DNA of 64,000 bases from Chamaecrista fasciculata (taxonomy: Eukaryota; Streptophyta; Magnoliopsida; Fabales; Fabaceae). Made by a program: the position numbers and the translations under genes. The DNA is taken from the NCBI GenBank assembly GCA_003254925.1, contig QANZ01027638.1, positions 126,304 through 190,303 on the forward strand, written 5' to 3'. Positions 34,549-47,930 of the stretch are shown piece by piece. The notes under the pieces were generated by a model. That model made no database searches, was not told the DNA's origin, and saw nothing but the letters and a program-made list of their open reading frames with translations. Numbering within the stretch: position 1 is the stretch's first letter; each line of letters starts with the position of its first letter.

Positions 34549-35185
34549 GGAATGGATCCTCAGCTGTAATTTTTCTGTGTTGTTCCTGATGTCAATAAAT
34601 ATCAACCATCCATCAAATCTGACGGTTCCAAATTTTCCACATGTCTCATGTCATTTTACAACATTTTACACCGAATCTTTTTTCTTTTTCGCATCCCTGT
34701 GAAATCAAGTTTTACACAGATTTGGCTTCCATCGTCTCTTGTTGATCATCCTCTTTTCATTTATTCACTCTAAATAGTAAATACTTCAAATGCGCTCACT
34801 CAACTCTCAAGTTGCCAAACGAGTTGTTCCCACACTCTGCTGTCAATGGCCAGTCCAAATGTCCCTCCTCGGTGTCGCCGCCAGCGTTCTCGTATTCCAC
34901 CGGACCTTGCCTCACCGGCTGGAATGTCTCCGAAGTTGACGTTTTCATCAAAGCGAATAACCATGACGGCAAGATCGGATTCTGCTACTGGAAAAGCTCC
35001 GTCGGAATGAGGCTATTGATTGTGTAAAACTTTGATTTCACAGGGATGAGAAAAAGATTGGGTATAGAGGTTGTAAAATAACATGAGACAAATGGAAAAA
35101 TTGGAACCGTCAGATTTGATGGATGGTTGATATTTGTTGACAGCAGGAACAACACAAAAAAAACTACAGCTGAGGATCCATTCGC
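34549..35185. mobile_element. Pack-MULE-like element with captured host sequence
   Basis: Inverted terminal repeats of about 170 bp (34549-34722 and 35020-35185) begin ggaatggatcctcagctgta at the left; the right complement begins gcgaatggatcctcagctg. They are nearly identical over long stretches, such as 'aaatctgacggttccaa'. A perfect 10-bp target duplication, acaaattatg, flanks the element at 34539-34548 and 35186-35195. Long terminal repeats plus a 9- to 11-bp duplication define Mutator-like elements. The 300-bp middle is GC-richer than its surroundings and codes for a host-protein-like fragment, the Pack-MULE arrangement. Confidence 0.88.
34812..35027 (+). pseudogene. captured gene fragment, LEA-2/NHL-like
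   Basis: A 71-residue open frame starts MPNELFPHSAVNG and contains VDVFIKANNHDGKIGFCYW followed by KSSVGM. This resembles the core of LEA-2 domain (NDR1/HIN1-like) proteins, where a segment like 'ANNPNGKIGFYYG.SSV' is typical. No N-terminal transmembrane helix or rest of the domain is present, and the frame runs into the right terminal repeat. It is an acquired piece of a host gene inside the Mutator-like element, not a working gene. The family assignment rests on one motif. Confidence 0.5.
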
Positions 35186-35489
35186 ACAAATTATGTGGTC
35201 AATTTCATTTTAATTCTTTTTTTCTATTTTGATTTTCAAATTTTTACATTTGTTCCATTTTGATCTTTCAAAATGTAATTTTGTCTTATTTATATTGTTA
35301 TTTCTACTATAGATAATTAAGATAGATCATTGCTCTCTCATTTATGTCATAATAAATGAGTTGACCAAAAAAAATTATTTTTAGTTACAAATTGGATATA
35401 ATTTATGGTTGATTTTTCTTTTAAATAATAATTTTTCCATCTCTTTGTAAACTCATTTATTATGACATATATGAGAGAAAAATAGTTAA

Positions 35490-36140
35490 TCTTTTTTTTT
35501 TATCCTGAAACATAATTCGTTCAACAGTAAGGCAAAGTCAAGCACACAATACAAACAAAAACAAAGGTAAATAAGTTAACTCATCCCTAGCATAAGTAGC
35601 AACACTAGACAAGATATCAACTAAAGGTGGAGGGTTTTCAACCCATCCAAATTCCAAGAGGACTCATCCTCGTGTCAGACAAATTGGCAATACAAAAAGC
35701 TGTCAAGATAGCGGATCTATGGATCCAACTAAAGTTACAACCAATTAAAAAACTATAAACATAAATAATATCATTTGATTCAAACTAAGAAGCCGCTGTG
35801 GAAGCTTAAATCAAAAACACTTCCGCAAAGCATCTAGACCAAATCAATGCCGTGGAGGACCAAAATCGGAACGACGCCGCCAAAAAAGCCAGACGAGATC
35901 GACTCCGTGGGAGTCCTGATCTAGAACGCCACCGCCACAAAAATGTAAAAATAAAGGAACAATCTCATAAAGAGAGCGAGAAACCCTCACAAGGAAGGGA
36001 TTTACACTACATAAACAGATGAGGGGCTACCGCCGTTGAGCAACGGCAGCCAAAGCCCGCTAGATTTGGTGAGGGAGGAAGCAGAGCTGATAGAGAGAAG
36101 ACAGCTAAGGTTGTTAATCGTTGCGGTATGATAAATAGTC
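35490..36140 (-). mobile_element. candidate 5'-truncated non-LTR retroelement or retroposed sequence
   Basis: Read on the minus strand, a GC-richer body ends in 'gaacgaattatgtttcaggat' and then a poly-A run (the T run at 35491-35500). One stretch reads PPPLVDILSSVATYARDELT in an open frame before the tail. The flanks aatagttaatc (before the T run) and aatagtcaacc (about 36137-36147) are similar and may be a decayed target duplication. No reverse transcriptase motif is visible. Confidence 0.4.
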
Positions 36141-36149
36141 AACCTCGCC

Positions 36150-37550
36150 GGTCCATATTAGAAATAACACAAAAACTAAACAAAATTATATTTTGGAATA
36201 TTTTTTGTTTGGCCAAATACTTTGGAAGATGAAAATTGAACAAATATGAAAATTTAAAGACTAAAATAGAAAAAATTATTTTATGATTAAAATAAATTTG
36301 ACCCATAATTTAATTTGAGGACCAAAGCAATTATTTGGCGAAAATTTAAAAGAAAAAATAAAAATTTCAATCTATTTAAAACCCTGCAAGTTTACAAAAA
36401 ATGAACATTTGACACGGGTAGAATGATTTACAAAACATTTTAGTTCACTAAATTCCTCTTCATCTCATATTTAATCATTCAATTAATACTTAAAATCCTT
36501 AAACCAATTATCGCCTGATATTCAGGCCAAAAAAAGAAATTATCGTCTGTAACACTCCAACTATCATATCGATCAATCAACCTATAAGTAAAGTTTTTTT
36601 TTTTTAATCTTTTTTGGTAAAATAAAGAAATTTTATATGAAAAACATATTTATAACGTTTCAATTTTTTTTTGAACAACTATAACGTTTCAATTCAATTA
36701 CATTATGTTTCAATATTTTTTTTATGAAGGTGTAGTAAAAAATAACACACACTCATACACATGGCGCCCTTTTTGAAATTATGAAATTAAGTCAATTAAT
36801 ATAACTAGTTGATTAGTGTTTATAATATTTTAAAAAAATCTTATGAATATAATATTTTTAAAATCAAAATATTTTTTTTTACCAATTAAAAATATTGTAG
36901 TTCTTAAATGAATGAAGTGATGACCAAATAATTTGTTTGAATAAAAGAGTTATTCTGATATTAAAACAAGTAATTCCTATGCATGTTAATTATTAATCTT
37001 GATTCTTGATTCTTGATATTTTTTGAAGGTTGTATTTTGTAATTTTGATCCAGACGTTATTTTATTTTGGATCAGATAAAAACAAATATTAAACATTGAC
37101 AATAACTGATAGACGAATAAAAATTATTTGTTTAAGTAATTAAAGCATATATTTGACTAAATCAATCAAAACAGATTTGTTCAAATCAGTTATATATACA
37201 TCCAAAAGGCAAAAAGTAAAACTAACAGGTGAAGTTAATATAGAAAATGATATCAAACTCAAATCAAAATATATAGTAATATCTTTTTTAAAAAATCATC
37301 GCAACAAGAGAAATTATATAAATCATTTTAAATCTCTATACTAATATATATATAAAGTATAATAAACAGCTCAGTAAAGTCATCTTAATTAGTCGGAACT
37401 AAACAAGAGGAGAGAGATCAGAGCAGCAAGAAGGCTGGTACTCACTGACTGAGTCGTCTTTCACACTCTTGTTGTAGATCCAATCAGTTTTTTGAACCCT
37501 AATCTTGTAAAAGATTATCATTCTTTTTATCATCTAACATTATTTTCATC
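36150..37550. other. intergenic upstream of LARP1
   Basis: AT-rich with many homopolymer runs and no gene. 37380-37550 is the likely LARP1 leader ('gaggagagagatcagagcagc' and 'gaaccctaatc' near 37494). Confidence 0.5.
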
Positions 37551-40500
37551 ATGGCTGATACTGCTGCTTCTGCTGCTGCTAACAATAATTCTTGTTCTAA
37601 TTCTAATCCTTCTTCCTTCAACAATTGTGATGGTGGTCTTAAATTTGGGGATGATTTGAAGCCATCCAATAAGATGATTGTACATTCCGAGACTCTCATT
37701 GTTGTTTCTACTCCTTCTTCATCTGTGGTTGAATTTTCTTCTTCTGATGATTCTGACGCCAAGAAGCCTGTGTGGAATAATTATAAGCCCTCCTTCAATG
37801 ACGACACTCCCTCTAACGTTAAACCATTAGTGATGGATGCTTTTTCTTGGCCTGCTTTATCTAAGGCCACCGGAAAATTGACTTCACAACCATCAAAACA
37901 ATCATCGCTTGACGACTCTCTTCACAATTCTCAGGTTTCATTTATTTCTCCCTTGATTTTAGCTTCTTTAATTTCACGTTGAAAATTACCCAGAATTATA
38001 TGAAAATCTTATTATAATCGTTCTTGTTGTTTGAATTGCGTGCCAATTACGTACAGGATGATGAGGATACTGGAAAATCACCTTCGTCTTCAGAGACACA
38101 AGTCACCAACAATGCAAGAATCAACAACAACATCAGTCCTTCACCCACCAATAATGTTAACAATCAGCAACAACAACGAAATTCTTTTAAAAATTGTAAT
38201 GGGAGACCAAATTATCGTGGACACCGTGGGAATAATAATCAAGATTGGAATGCACATCAAAATTTCAATGGCAGAGACATCTATATTCCACCAACATGTG
38301 TTCCAAGATTCCCGCCGCCGTTGCCGCAGCCACCATTGCCTTATCCTCCACCGCAATACTTTCCTTCACCGCCGTTGCCACCTTATGGTGGAGGCCATTA
38401 TATACCCTCTGGTAATAAATCCATCCCCTAAAAGTTTATATGCATACTTTAGTTTTTTAAAGATCTTAACATATATTCTTTATTCTAAAAGAATTAAACA
38501 CTATACTGTTTACAAGATTAAAAAGTGTACTGTTTGAATCTTCAAGAATTAAAGAGTATAGGTTAAAATGTAAATTTGATCTCATATTTTGTGCTTAGTT
38601 CTCAATTTAGTCTTGTATCTTTTTTTGTTACACTTTTGCTCTCATATCTTTGGGTCAAGTTTTGGTCTCATATATTTTTTCGTTGCAAATTTGGTTTCGT
38701 ATCTTTGAGTTAATTGCAGAATTGGTCATTTTAGATCCGGTTTAGAAGTAGTCTCATATATTTGCAAAATGATCAACTAATATGTGGCTGATTATGCAAT
38801 TTGACTAAAATGTATGAGACCAAAAATGATATAGAATCAAAATTAAGGTCTTTTACAAAGATATAGAACTAAAATTGTAACAAAAAAAAATACATGATCA
38901 AATTGAAAATTGAGCTAAAGATATAGGACCAATTTTGTATGTGTATATTTCAATCTTTGATAGATGAATTATTAACTCGATAATATCTTAAGAAGTGAGT
39001 TATTAGTTTATGTATATATATATGCATAATATATATTCTCTGATTTCTGATTGTGTTATTTATTTTCTGAATTTTGTTCCTCCAGTACAACATTTTGCTG
39101 CTGCACCTTGTGGAAATTTTAGTGGTGTTTCCCATAGGCCACCAAATTCGACACGTCCTGTCCGTTTCCCAGCCCCTGATGTTCAATTGCGTACTAAGAT
39201 TGTTGACCAGATACATTATTATTTTAGGTACTGCTTTTTTGTTTTTTAACTTTTTTAAACCTTGTTCACTTGCTATTTTTCTATTGTTTTTGTCTCTGTT
39301 TTTTTTTAACTGAAGATATATATATATATCATAATTCATAATTTGTGTATTGCAGCCTTAATAATCTGGTTAAGGACATGTTCTTGCGGAAACATATGGA
39401 CGAACAGGGCTGGGTTCCCATAAGTTTAATAGCAGGATTCAAGAAAGTGAGTTATTAATAACTTGCCTTTTGTTTCTATTCTGACTCATGACATTTATCA
39501 TATATGTAGATTTTCAGTATTGTGTTTTTTGTTCTTGCATATAATGGTTAATATACTGTGGGAGGAAATAGAACGTCTTGTAATTGGCTTTTCTCGATTA
39601 GCTGAATCTACTTGTTGACCTGAATTGGATGCTTCTAATCATGTAACTAGTGGTTGATGATTGACTGCAAGTGTAGCAATTTTTTTTCCCCCAAGAAATC
39701 AAGTTTACTTAATTGCATTGCTCCGTTTTTCCAAGATCAAAATTCGTTATTGAAATTTAGTACTTGGCAGTAATCTACTAGGTAACTATTAATTAATATA
39801 TATATGTTTTTAACGAGGCAAGGTATATGCAAAGGCTATTTACAATTAATCAGAGTATTTTTATGCAGAGTTGATTGGTCTTGTGGAATTGAAGTCATGG
39901 TATATTTGGCATTATCTTAAACTATGTGGGCTAGTTTTCTTTCATATAAAGTCAAGCAATTATGTATTTATGTCTAAGAAATATAGATAGACGTTTGAGT
40001 AATTTTGCTGTTGGGGACTAAGCTAGGAAACAGAACTTTGTTATTTTTTGGATAAGCAGGGATAATGTTGCTGAGTAATGATATTTTGGTAGAAAGGCTT
40101 CATGGCTTTTCCTCAAGTCAATAAGTCTGGTTACTCTTGCATATTTTTGTCTAGCATTGTTCACTGTATCAATCAAAACAATATTTTGTCTCTTCTTTCA
40201 GGTCTTGGAACTTACTGACAATATACAGACTATAAAAGATGTTCTTCGCAACTCAATCATTGTGGAAATACAGGTCCCTCTTCCTCCTTTCTTTTTAGAA
40301 TTTGTGGCTAAAGTGAAGACAAAGTTTCATTATTTCATTTCTAAGCTGCTGGAAGCTAGGAAAATGATGTCTCAATTATCATATATAAATTAACTATCTT
40401 AATTTGCTAACAAATTATTTAATTCTTCTCTTATATTATAGGGTGACAAAATTAGGCCACGTGAGAATTGGAAGAGATGGATCATCCCTGCTTCTTATGA

Positions 40501-40618
40501 ACTTCCTGATAGTCTAGGCTCCCCAAGACTTGGAAAGTCAAGCCAAGAGAAGCAAACAGAAGAATCCAAAAGCCATCCTTCAAAGGAGAAAACTGACATT
40601 AATGATGGTGCACCTTAG
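37551..40618 (+). CDS. LARP1: La-related protein 1 (LARP1b/c-type)
   Basis: Six exons: 37551-37934, 38057-38411, 39086-39227, 39356-39446, 40202-40273 and 40442-40618, giving 406 residues with GT-AG introns. LARP1 proteins bind mRNA (5' TOP and poly-A tracts in known members) and affect its stability and translation in the cytoplasm. Order seen: Ala/Asn/Ser-rich N-terminus with FSWPALSK; an Asn/Gln-rich low-complexity stretch (NNVNNQQQQRNSF); RNA-binding-like RPNYRGHRGNNNQDW; a Pro-rich segment; then the La motif from about residue 265 (RTKIVDQIHYYFSLNNLVKD, FLRKHMDEQGWVPISLIAGF, IVEIQGDKIRPRENWKRWI). There is no C-terminal DM15 repeat region, so it belongs to the short plant LARP1b/c class. 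It stands between the aspartyl protease and FD on the same strand, as LARP1c does in Arabidopsis. Confidence 0.95.
38565..38945. mobile_element. old fold-back MITE (family B) in LARP1 intron 2
   Basis: Left phrases 'aatttgatctcatatttt' and 'gctctcatatctttgg' are mirrored on the right by 'aaagatataggaccaat'. It is more diverged than the copies at 28607 and 41507. No clear target duplication was seen. Confidence 0.55.
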
Positions 40619-41506
40619 CATCTAGTTGAAAGTGAAGGCTCAGATCACTCTTAATTCAACAAGCTAGGGATATATTAACTTTATAGCCTCAGATCCTGCC
40701 TTAGTTGGCACATATATATGTATGTATAATCTTCAGCGGCTTCTTAAACAAATTTTAAGTCACACTAATAACTAGAAGTTGAAAATTAAAAAAAAACACC
40801 AAAAGCTAAAATGTCATGTGCAGAAAATTTGAAATCTATGATATATGTAAGCCGTGTAAGTAGCTTATTTTTTAGTTTCTCTATGATATATGTGCTTCTG
40901 TGTAACCGTGTAAGTAGCGTTGACTCTGTTGATTGCTTTGTGATTACACGGATATAGGATCTGAATTTTTGTGGAATATTTGTATTTGCTTATACTAGCG
41001 GCCCCTCAACTGCTTTGGAAACTCTCTGGGATCTTTCCCCTTATTTTAGGATCAATATAAATGATGGCTTTTGATTTTGTAAATATGGGTTTATGTTGAA
41101 TGGCTTATTTATTTTACATATTTCTAGTTAAGATCATTCCCGATACGACGGTAATCACACCCCATGATTTAGCGATATCAATACACAAATTACTCATTTT
41201 ACTGAATTGTTCCATAAAATATAAATCTTACAAATAATTTTATATTCATTTGTAAAATACTTTTATATATGAAATGTCACATGTATAATAAATAATTAAT
41301 GTATAAAATTTTATTATGAATAACAACCAAATGTGTGAGATATATAATAAAATTTGAGATGTATATATACACACACTTTTGAGATGGGGCATATACCTCC
41401 ACGGATCCCCTTGACTCCACCCATGCTAGCATATGTCTCTTAGATTTTAATTTCCATTAAAAATGTCTCACTATAGTTTTTCCTCACTGATTTAATCATA
41501 AAAAAA
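40619..41506. other. 3' flank of LARP1, nothing else seen
   Basis: Includes the LARP1 3' untranslated region. No further gene or structured element recognised. Confidence 0.5.
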
Positions 41507-41952
41507 GGTCAAAGTCCACTTTTGGTCCCATAATTATTGCAAGGGTTTCAATTTGGTCCCATAACTTTTTTTGTTGCACTTTTGGTCCCATATCTTTGCA
41601 GAAAGTTGCAGATTTGGTCCCCGTATCACTTTTGGTCCCATATCTTTTGATTAGGTTGCAGAATTGGTCTCATATCTTTGCAAAAAGTTTTACCACCAGT
41701 CGCACTTGATCCAAAGATATGAGACTAATTCTGCACCTGACCCAAAGATATAGGACCAATTCTGCAACTTGACTAAAAGATATAGGACCAATTCTGCAGC
41801 ATGACTAAAAGATATGGGACCAAAAGTGTAACACAGGATCAAATCTGAAACTTTAGTAAAAGATATGAGATCAAAAGTGCAACAAAAAAAGTTATGGGAT
41901 CAAATTGAAACTTTAACAAAAGTTATAGGACCAAAAGTGCACTTTGGCCTAA
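41507..41952. mobile_element. fold-back MITE, family B
   Basis: Left end ggtcaaagtccacttttgg, right end ccaaaagtgcactttggcc. The internal order of 'tttggtcccata' and 'tatgggaccaaa' phrases is the same as in 28607-29045, including 'gcagatttggtcccc' and 'ccaccagtcgcacttgatcc'. Flanks are A runs, so the target duplication cannot be read. Confidence 0.8.
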
Positions 41953-44900
41953 AAAAATAATTGAAAACTATACACATCATCGTTGGTTGTTGCCATTATG
42001 CAAATTGTGCACCACCAATTTTAATAAAGTCATACACATATTCACGAAGTGCAAGTCCTAGAGTATCTACTTGTTATGTATATGTTCCTCACAGGAATAA
42101 TGTTCATCTGAATCCAATTCTCTAGCGATAAAATGGTGAAACATCGTTCAGGAATTTGGAACTTAGCTTTCAAGTTGGATATAGAACCCCATAAAACGCC
42201 AAAAGTTTAGGCATGCATGGTGATGACACGTAGCAGGAAGGGAAAGAGGGCCAACAAAGGCAGGAGGAGAAGAATAGTACGATGGAGGAAGAAAGTAAGA
42301 GAAGAATAGTTAGGCTAGCATGGACATATATAATGGAAGGCAAGAGAAAGTGCTCTCACAATTACAGGTGTCGTTATTTCATGATATGGCCTTCCTTCTT
42401 AATTACCCACACTGTATATATTATTATTATATATACATTAATACATGCATATATATCCTGCGTTTCTTCAATTATTTTCACTCTCTTCCCACGTGATCTG
42501 TGCAATGCAATCTCAGCTCTACTATTTCCTATGTACGTAATCACGTATTATCTTTTTTTTTTTTTAACAAAATAACACAAGACCTCATATCACTAACACC
42601 CTAAAATATCGTCAAGAATAACTCAATTAATTTTAATGGAAGGAACATCAAAGGAGAATCACTCTAAACTAAAAAGAAAGTGGAGTTTAGCTATTACATC
42701 AATTACACGATTCGCTTTTTTAAGGTGTGTTTGACAATGACAGTCTAATCCTTAATCATCAATAGATGAATTACGTATTATCTTTATAATTATAAAGGCT
42801 ATACAAATACTATTAATAAAATTTTAAATTATAAAACATTATATTTCGTAAGAAAAACTGGCATTTTTTTTAATTATCTTTTAAAATAATAAAAAATTGG
42901 AGATAATTATTCAACCTTATTTAATGACTTTTCATACCTATATATTTTTTAAAAAAATTATCCACTGGATATATAGTTACATGTTATATTATATTATTTG
43001 TCTCTTTCTTATTATATTATTTTATACCAACAATACAATATCACTAGAAATATAGATTTAAGTCAAGTCAACATTAATCGAGTTATTATATTTCTAGTGA
43101 TATTATATTTGGTTTTAAAAAAAACGTTATATTATTATAGGTAATTTTTTAAAAATTATATTAAATATATAAGTGTATATATAATAAAAAAAAAGTAAAT
43201 GTAAAATGATATAAAGGAATAAATGTAATAATTTAATTTTTTAAATATAAAAATTATTGTAATTTAATGTTATGTTTGAAATATATTATTTAATGGAATA
43301 AAGTAAAATAAATTAATTAAGAAAAAAGTAAAATACAAAAGTCACCCCAAATCTGCCAAGTACCACCCAAGCCAGCAACCAACCAAACAACTACAAGGTA
43401 CAATATAATTGAACTCTATACATTATATATACATTATACAGTATACATATATACCTCTGGACAATGCCACGTTGTATGTACTTTCTGACAAAAACATCAC
43501 TTTTACGTGTCTTGCTTTGAACCAATCTATACTTCTAGCGACTATAGGAGTTCAGTTTTTAGACTGTTATATATATCCCCTTAAAACGTCTAATTTCTCG
43601 GAAGAATATTGAAGTTTGAACAGAGACGAAGAAGGTGGAGAAGCCCTCTAATTCTATTAATCTTTTAAATGGCCGGTCGGATATATTGTTTCGTTAATTA
43701 TATTATTAATTTCTTTTTAAACCTTTAAAACAAGAAAACCCAACTTCCTCTCAATTAGTTATAATCTCTTGTCTTGTGTCTTGATTAGTAAGAATAAGAA
43801 GTATATAAAAATTGATCGAAAAAGAGAAATCCCCGGTCCGTATATGTATTATTAGGCTGATTAGTAAAGTATAATAATAAGATTCAGAATCTGATTGATG
43901 GTATATATAGTCAGAGACTCAATAATGGTATCTCATATCGATCAATCAAAGCATGCATTAGTGGCGAAGGTGTCCTTCAACAGTAAAGACCAAAGCATCA
44001 TTAAAGTGCCACCTATTCTATACGTATGCTTCTATTTTAGCTGTCATCAATTCAAACCCTTTCTCATTTTACTTTTCAGCTCTCCAACTTTACTATAAAA
44101 TCTAGCAATTCCAAATCATGTACATATATACATATAACACATACACGATGAGATCGAAACTCGAACCAAAACCTAGCATAGTAAAAAATTTTGTGTTGCC
44201 TGTCTTGTGGTGGCATGTATATATATAGAAAAGTTGGTGAAAATAGCAAGTGAGGTGTTAATAAAAGACATGAAGCGAGAGAGCCAAAAGGAAATGTGTG
44301 ACACTGTGATTTGAGATTTCGAAGTTTGTATATATACGTAATCAATTTTTGTGCATATTTATAGGAATATAGGTATATATTCGTGTGTGAAAGGAAACTT
44401 GGAAAGTGAGACTGTGAGGGTGAGGTGGTGGGAACAGTGAGTAGTGATAGATGATAAAGTAGAAAGATTGAGTGAGACGTAGAAAGAGAGAAGAGAAGAG
44501 AAGGGTTTGTTTAGTTTGCATATTCCTTTTTTGAGATAGAGATGTCAATTCTGAAGGAAAGTGTGTAAAGGTGTGAGAATTTGGGACAGTGTAATTCAGA
44601 GTCGACAGCTGTCACCTATTCTATTAATCTAAATCTATTCTTATATTACAAGTCAAGAACCTAGCACCACTCCTCTGAACTCTTGCGAGATTTCACACAA
44701 CTGCTTTCGATTTTTTCTTCAATAAATAATCATTGTATAACCTCGTAAAAGAATTTATTCCAAAAAAAAAAACACGACTCTTTGATATTATTTTTATTTC
44801 AAGATAAATATTGAAAATTGTTTTTATAGTAATCAAATATGGTCAACATTTTATTTTAATCCTCAAATTATATAATAAATTTCACGTTGGTCCTATTTCT

Positions 44901-47519
44901 TTTCCCGTTTTGATTATTATATTATTTCATTTATAATTCAAAAGACGATTTGTTCAATTTTTTATTGTTATTTTTTAACTATATATAAATCTAATTTAAA
45001 TGATTTTTCTCCCAACTAATTATAATTTTTATTCTTAAATAAAAAAATGTAATCATAAATTTATTTTAATTTGTGATTAATTAAAAATAAAAAGATTATA
45101 TTTCTACCAACTCACTCATTAAAATACATATAAGAATGAAATGTTGTATCGCAATTGTCCAGCCTTAAGATGTCGACAGTAACTAATCTAAACTATGTTT
45201 TGGACTACCACTAAAATAAATGAGAAAAATTGATGACCAAAATGACACACAAAAAAAACAAAAGTTTCAAGATTAAAACAAAAATTTATTCTATAATTCA
45301 GTATCAAAATGAGATCTTGACAACAAATATATATTAAGATATTATTTTATGATAAAAAAAACTCTCAACTCTTCAAAATATTACACTACGTTATCAGCAT
45401 TTTCCCTTAACTAGGCACTCAACTAAAAAACGACAATCCTACGGTTATGTTCCTCCCAAAAATAAATGAAGTTTTCATACTATTATTTTTTACTTTGCCA
45501 GGGTTGGGGGCTCAAGCTGTACTCAAAAGCAGTATTAAATTATATAGTCACATGTGTTATAATTGACGAGGCTTCCTTAATTATATATGCGACTGTTGAG
45601 TGAAAGTTACAACTGTGGGTTAGAATTAGTAAGTATACATAACATAATAAGGATAGTTAAAGTTGCCCTTTTAAGTGTGTGCAATCAGAAAGATCATGAA
45701 TGCATGCGGATTTTTGCTTTCTTTTGCAACACTCGTGTTTATTATACGGACTCAAATTGATCGCAATATGCAAGTTTCCATAATTGGCCATAAGCTTGAA
45801 AAAGGAAACTAAATTGAAAAGGGGTTCGTAAATTGTTTTCTCATCTCGTGCCAATATATATATACATATATATATATATATGTATATAAGACGTATGATT
45901 CATACTTTTTACTTAAAACTTTCTCTCATAAGTCTAGTATATATTCTCCGTTAATTGATACATAAGCGCTTGCTTTAATTTTTCTCTCATAATCATCTAG
46001 GCTTATCATGATGCGGAAATCCTCAAAATTTTATTCTCGACTTTTTTAATCTTCTTCATATATATATTTGCTCAGATCAACATCATAAGATCGTGGAAGA
46101 GGACACGTTTTTTGTCGTATTCAAAGTACGATAAACTCCATGGTGTAGTAGCTTTCACACCTTGTTTACCAGTTAATATTTTGGGAATTGATTATAAATT
46201 TATAGTCATGCAAATTCAAGGGAATTCGCATGCTCTATTAATTAGTTATAAAACTATTTAGCAGTGAAATTAAATAAAGACACACACACAAACACAAATA
46301 AACGAAAGAGGCTGTTTCCATATGCATGCCTGAAACCCAGAGAATCTCTGATATGGGCTAGTTCATGAAACAGTGATCTTTAATTTCCCACCAATGATGT
46401 ACTGATAATCGTACAAGTAAAGGTTTTTAACTAAATTATATTTGATTATTTTGACTAAAATTTTGATAATATATTATTATGATTGTTTAAATAAAACACG
46501 AACTAAATTAAGAATTGATTTTGAATGATATATATATATAATGATAATTAACATCCAAAAAAATGTAATTATTGTTAAAGTTTAGTACACACATGGTAGG
46601 ATGACTGGTCAAATCAAGTATATATGCTTTCCTCGGCCGAAATCAGCTTGTATCTTTCTCAAAGTTTAAGGAGCATAGCTAGCTAGCTATTGTAAACTTG
46701 ACAAATGGAGCCGTTTTAAGTTTCCTCTTTAACCAACATCAATTAATATGCAAAGTACATCATATTTGCTAGAAGTCACGAGGAATTGAACACACCTCGT
46801 ACAATTCTTATGGATGAAAGGTAATCAAGTAAGTTAAATTTCATTGACACTAATTTTTCTTGTTTGAGTAACGTGCTATCTATGTAACGGTTTAAGCGAA
46901 GACTAATCCTATTCGAATAACAGAGAATAAACAGTTATGCCTTCCCAACAAATTATATTTTAATATGGAAAAACTCTACTCATTATTTTTAATATTTTAA
47001 TTTACAGAATTGTACAAGTGATTTTTCCAATTTGTCGTCAAAATAATAAAATTATACGTTTTAATATGATCTAAAATTCTTAATTAACACTATTATATTA
47101 ATATAACTTATTTGATTAATTAGCATTTTTTATTTTATTTTAGAAACATTTATTTATGAGAGAGATAAGTAAGTATAGAATTTAAAATAAATATATTAAA
47201 TATAATATAATAAAATTTAAAACAAGTTATGTACTTACGATTCAGCAGTAACCTTTATATAAACTCATGCTTATATTTATGTTACCCTTAAATTAAGGGG
47301 AATGGATCTCTACATTTTTTTTATCTATTATTTTAAGTATAAAAGAGAAGGAGAAAATATTAAGTTTTACATATTATTATATTTGAGACTTGTATTATAT
47401 AAAGAAAGAAGTGTAGATAATCCAATCCCATATATCAATATTCCCTTCATAAAACAAAAATTAAATCTAATACTGAACCTGAAAACTACAAAGTTGGATA
47501 AGCATAAATCAAACCTTGA
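41953..47519. other. long AT-rich gene-poor stretch upstream of FD
   Basis: 5.5 kb without a supportable gene. Open frames in it (for example 43409-43612 plus, 44548-44342 minus) are low-complexity and match no family I know. AT microsatellite palindromes occur (45855-45888). Several TATA-like and TGCATG-type words occur but none can be tied to a gene. No known microRNA sequence was recognised by eye. Confidence 0.45.
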
Positions 47520-47930
47520 GTTCACAGTGATGACAGTTTTCAGGAGCTTGACGATGCCGAAACCTGCAGACGAGAAAGCACATGGGGTTCCCTGTGTTTC
47601 TTCTCTGATGCTAAAGTTAGTAAGTTGTAGAGAGATGTGTGAGTGAGTAATTTTAGAGAGAAGGAGTCGTTACCTGCGATCGTGTTGTCTGCTTGTATTT
47701 ATATTCCTCCCCTTTGTCCCATGCTAGTACGAGGTGCAAAGGGATGTTAAGGGTATTTTGGAGATTGCACCTGACGCGTGGTTTGGCCTTTGCATTCAGC
47801 TGTCCGTACCCGATAGCTGTCACTTTTAGGGTGCAGTGGAGGTGTTTCTCCTTTTATGGGAGTCAACAAGTCGTTGCCCTTTATCCGCCGGTGATTGCCG
47901 GCCTGTTGTCCTTTGTTAATTTAAAGGGTG
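47520..47930. mobile_element. candidate LTR-type relic close to FD
   Basis: This block differs in composition from the AT-rich surroundings. It has the run 'tctgatgctaaagttagtaag', then 'tagagagaaggag', then a TATA-like 'tgtatttatattcc', and GC-rich phrases such as 'cctttatccgccggtgattg'. That order resembles LTR or flanking sequence of plant LTR retrotransposons as I recall them. No second copy, primer-binding site or target duplication was found in the window. Confidence 0.35.

Noticed and set aside
44076-44548. Two minus-strand frames of 68-89 codons near 44.3 kb
   Set aside because: Composition is biased and low-complexity, with no domain, homologue or splice context recognised.
41953-47519. 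MicroRNA precursor or long noncoding RNA upstream of FD
   Set aside because: No known mature plant microRNA was recognised by eye, and the visible hairpins are AT microsatellites.
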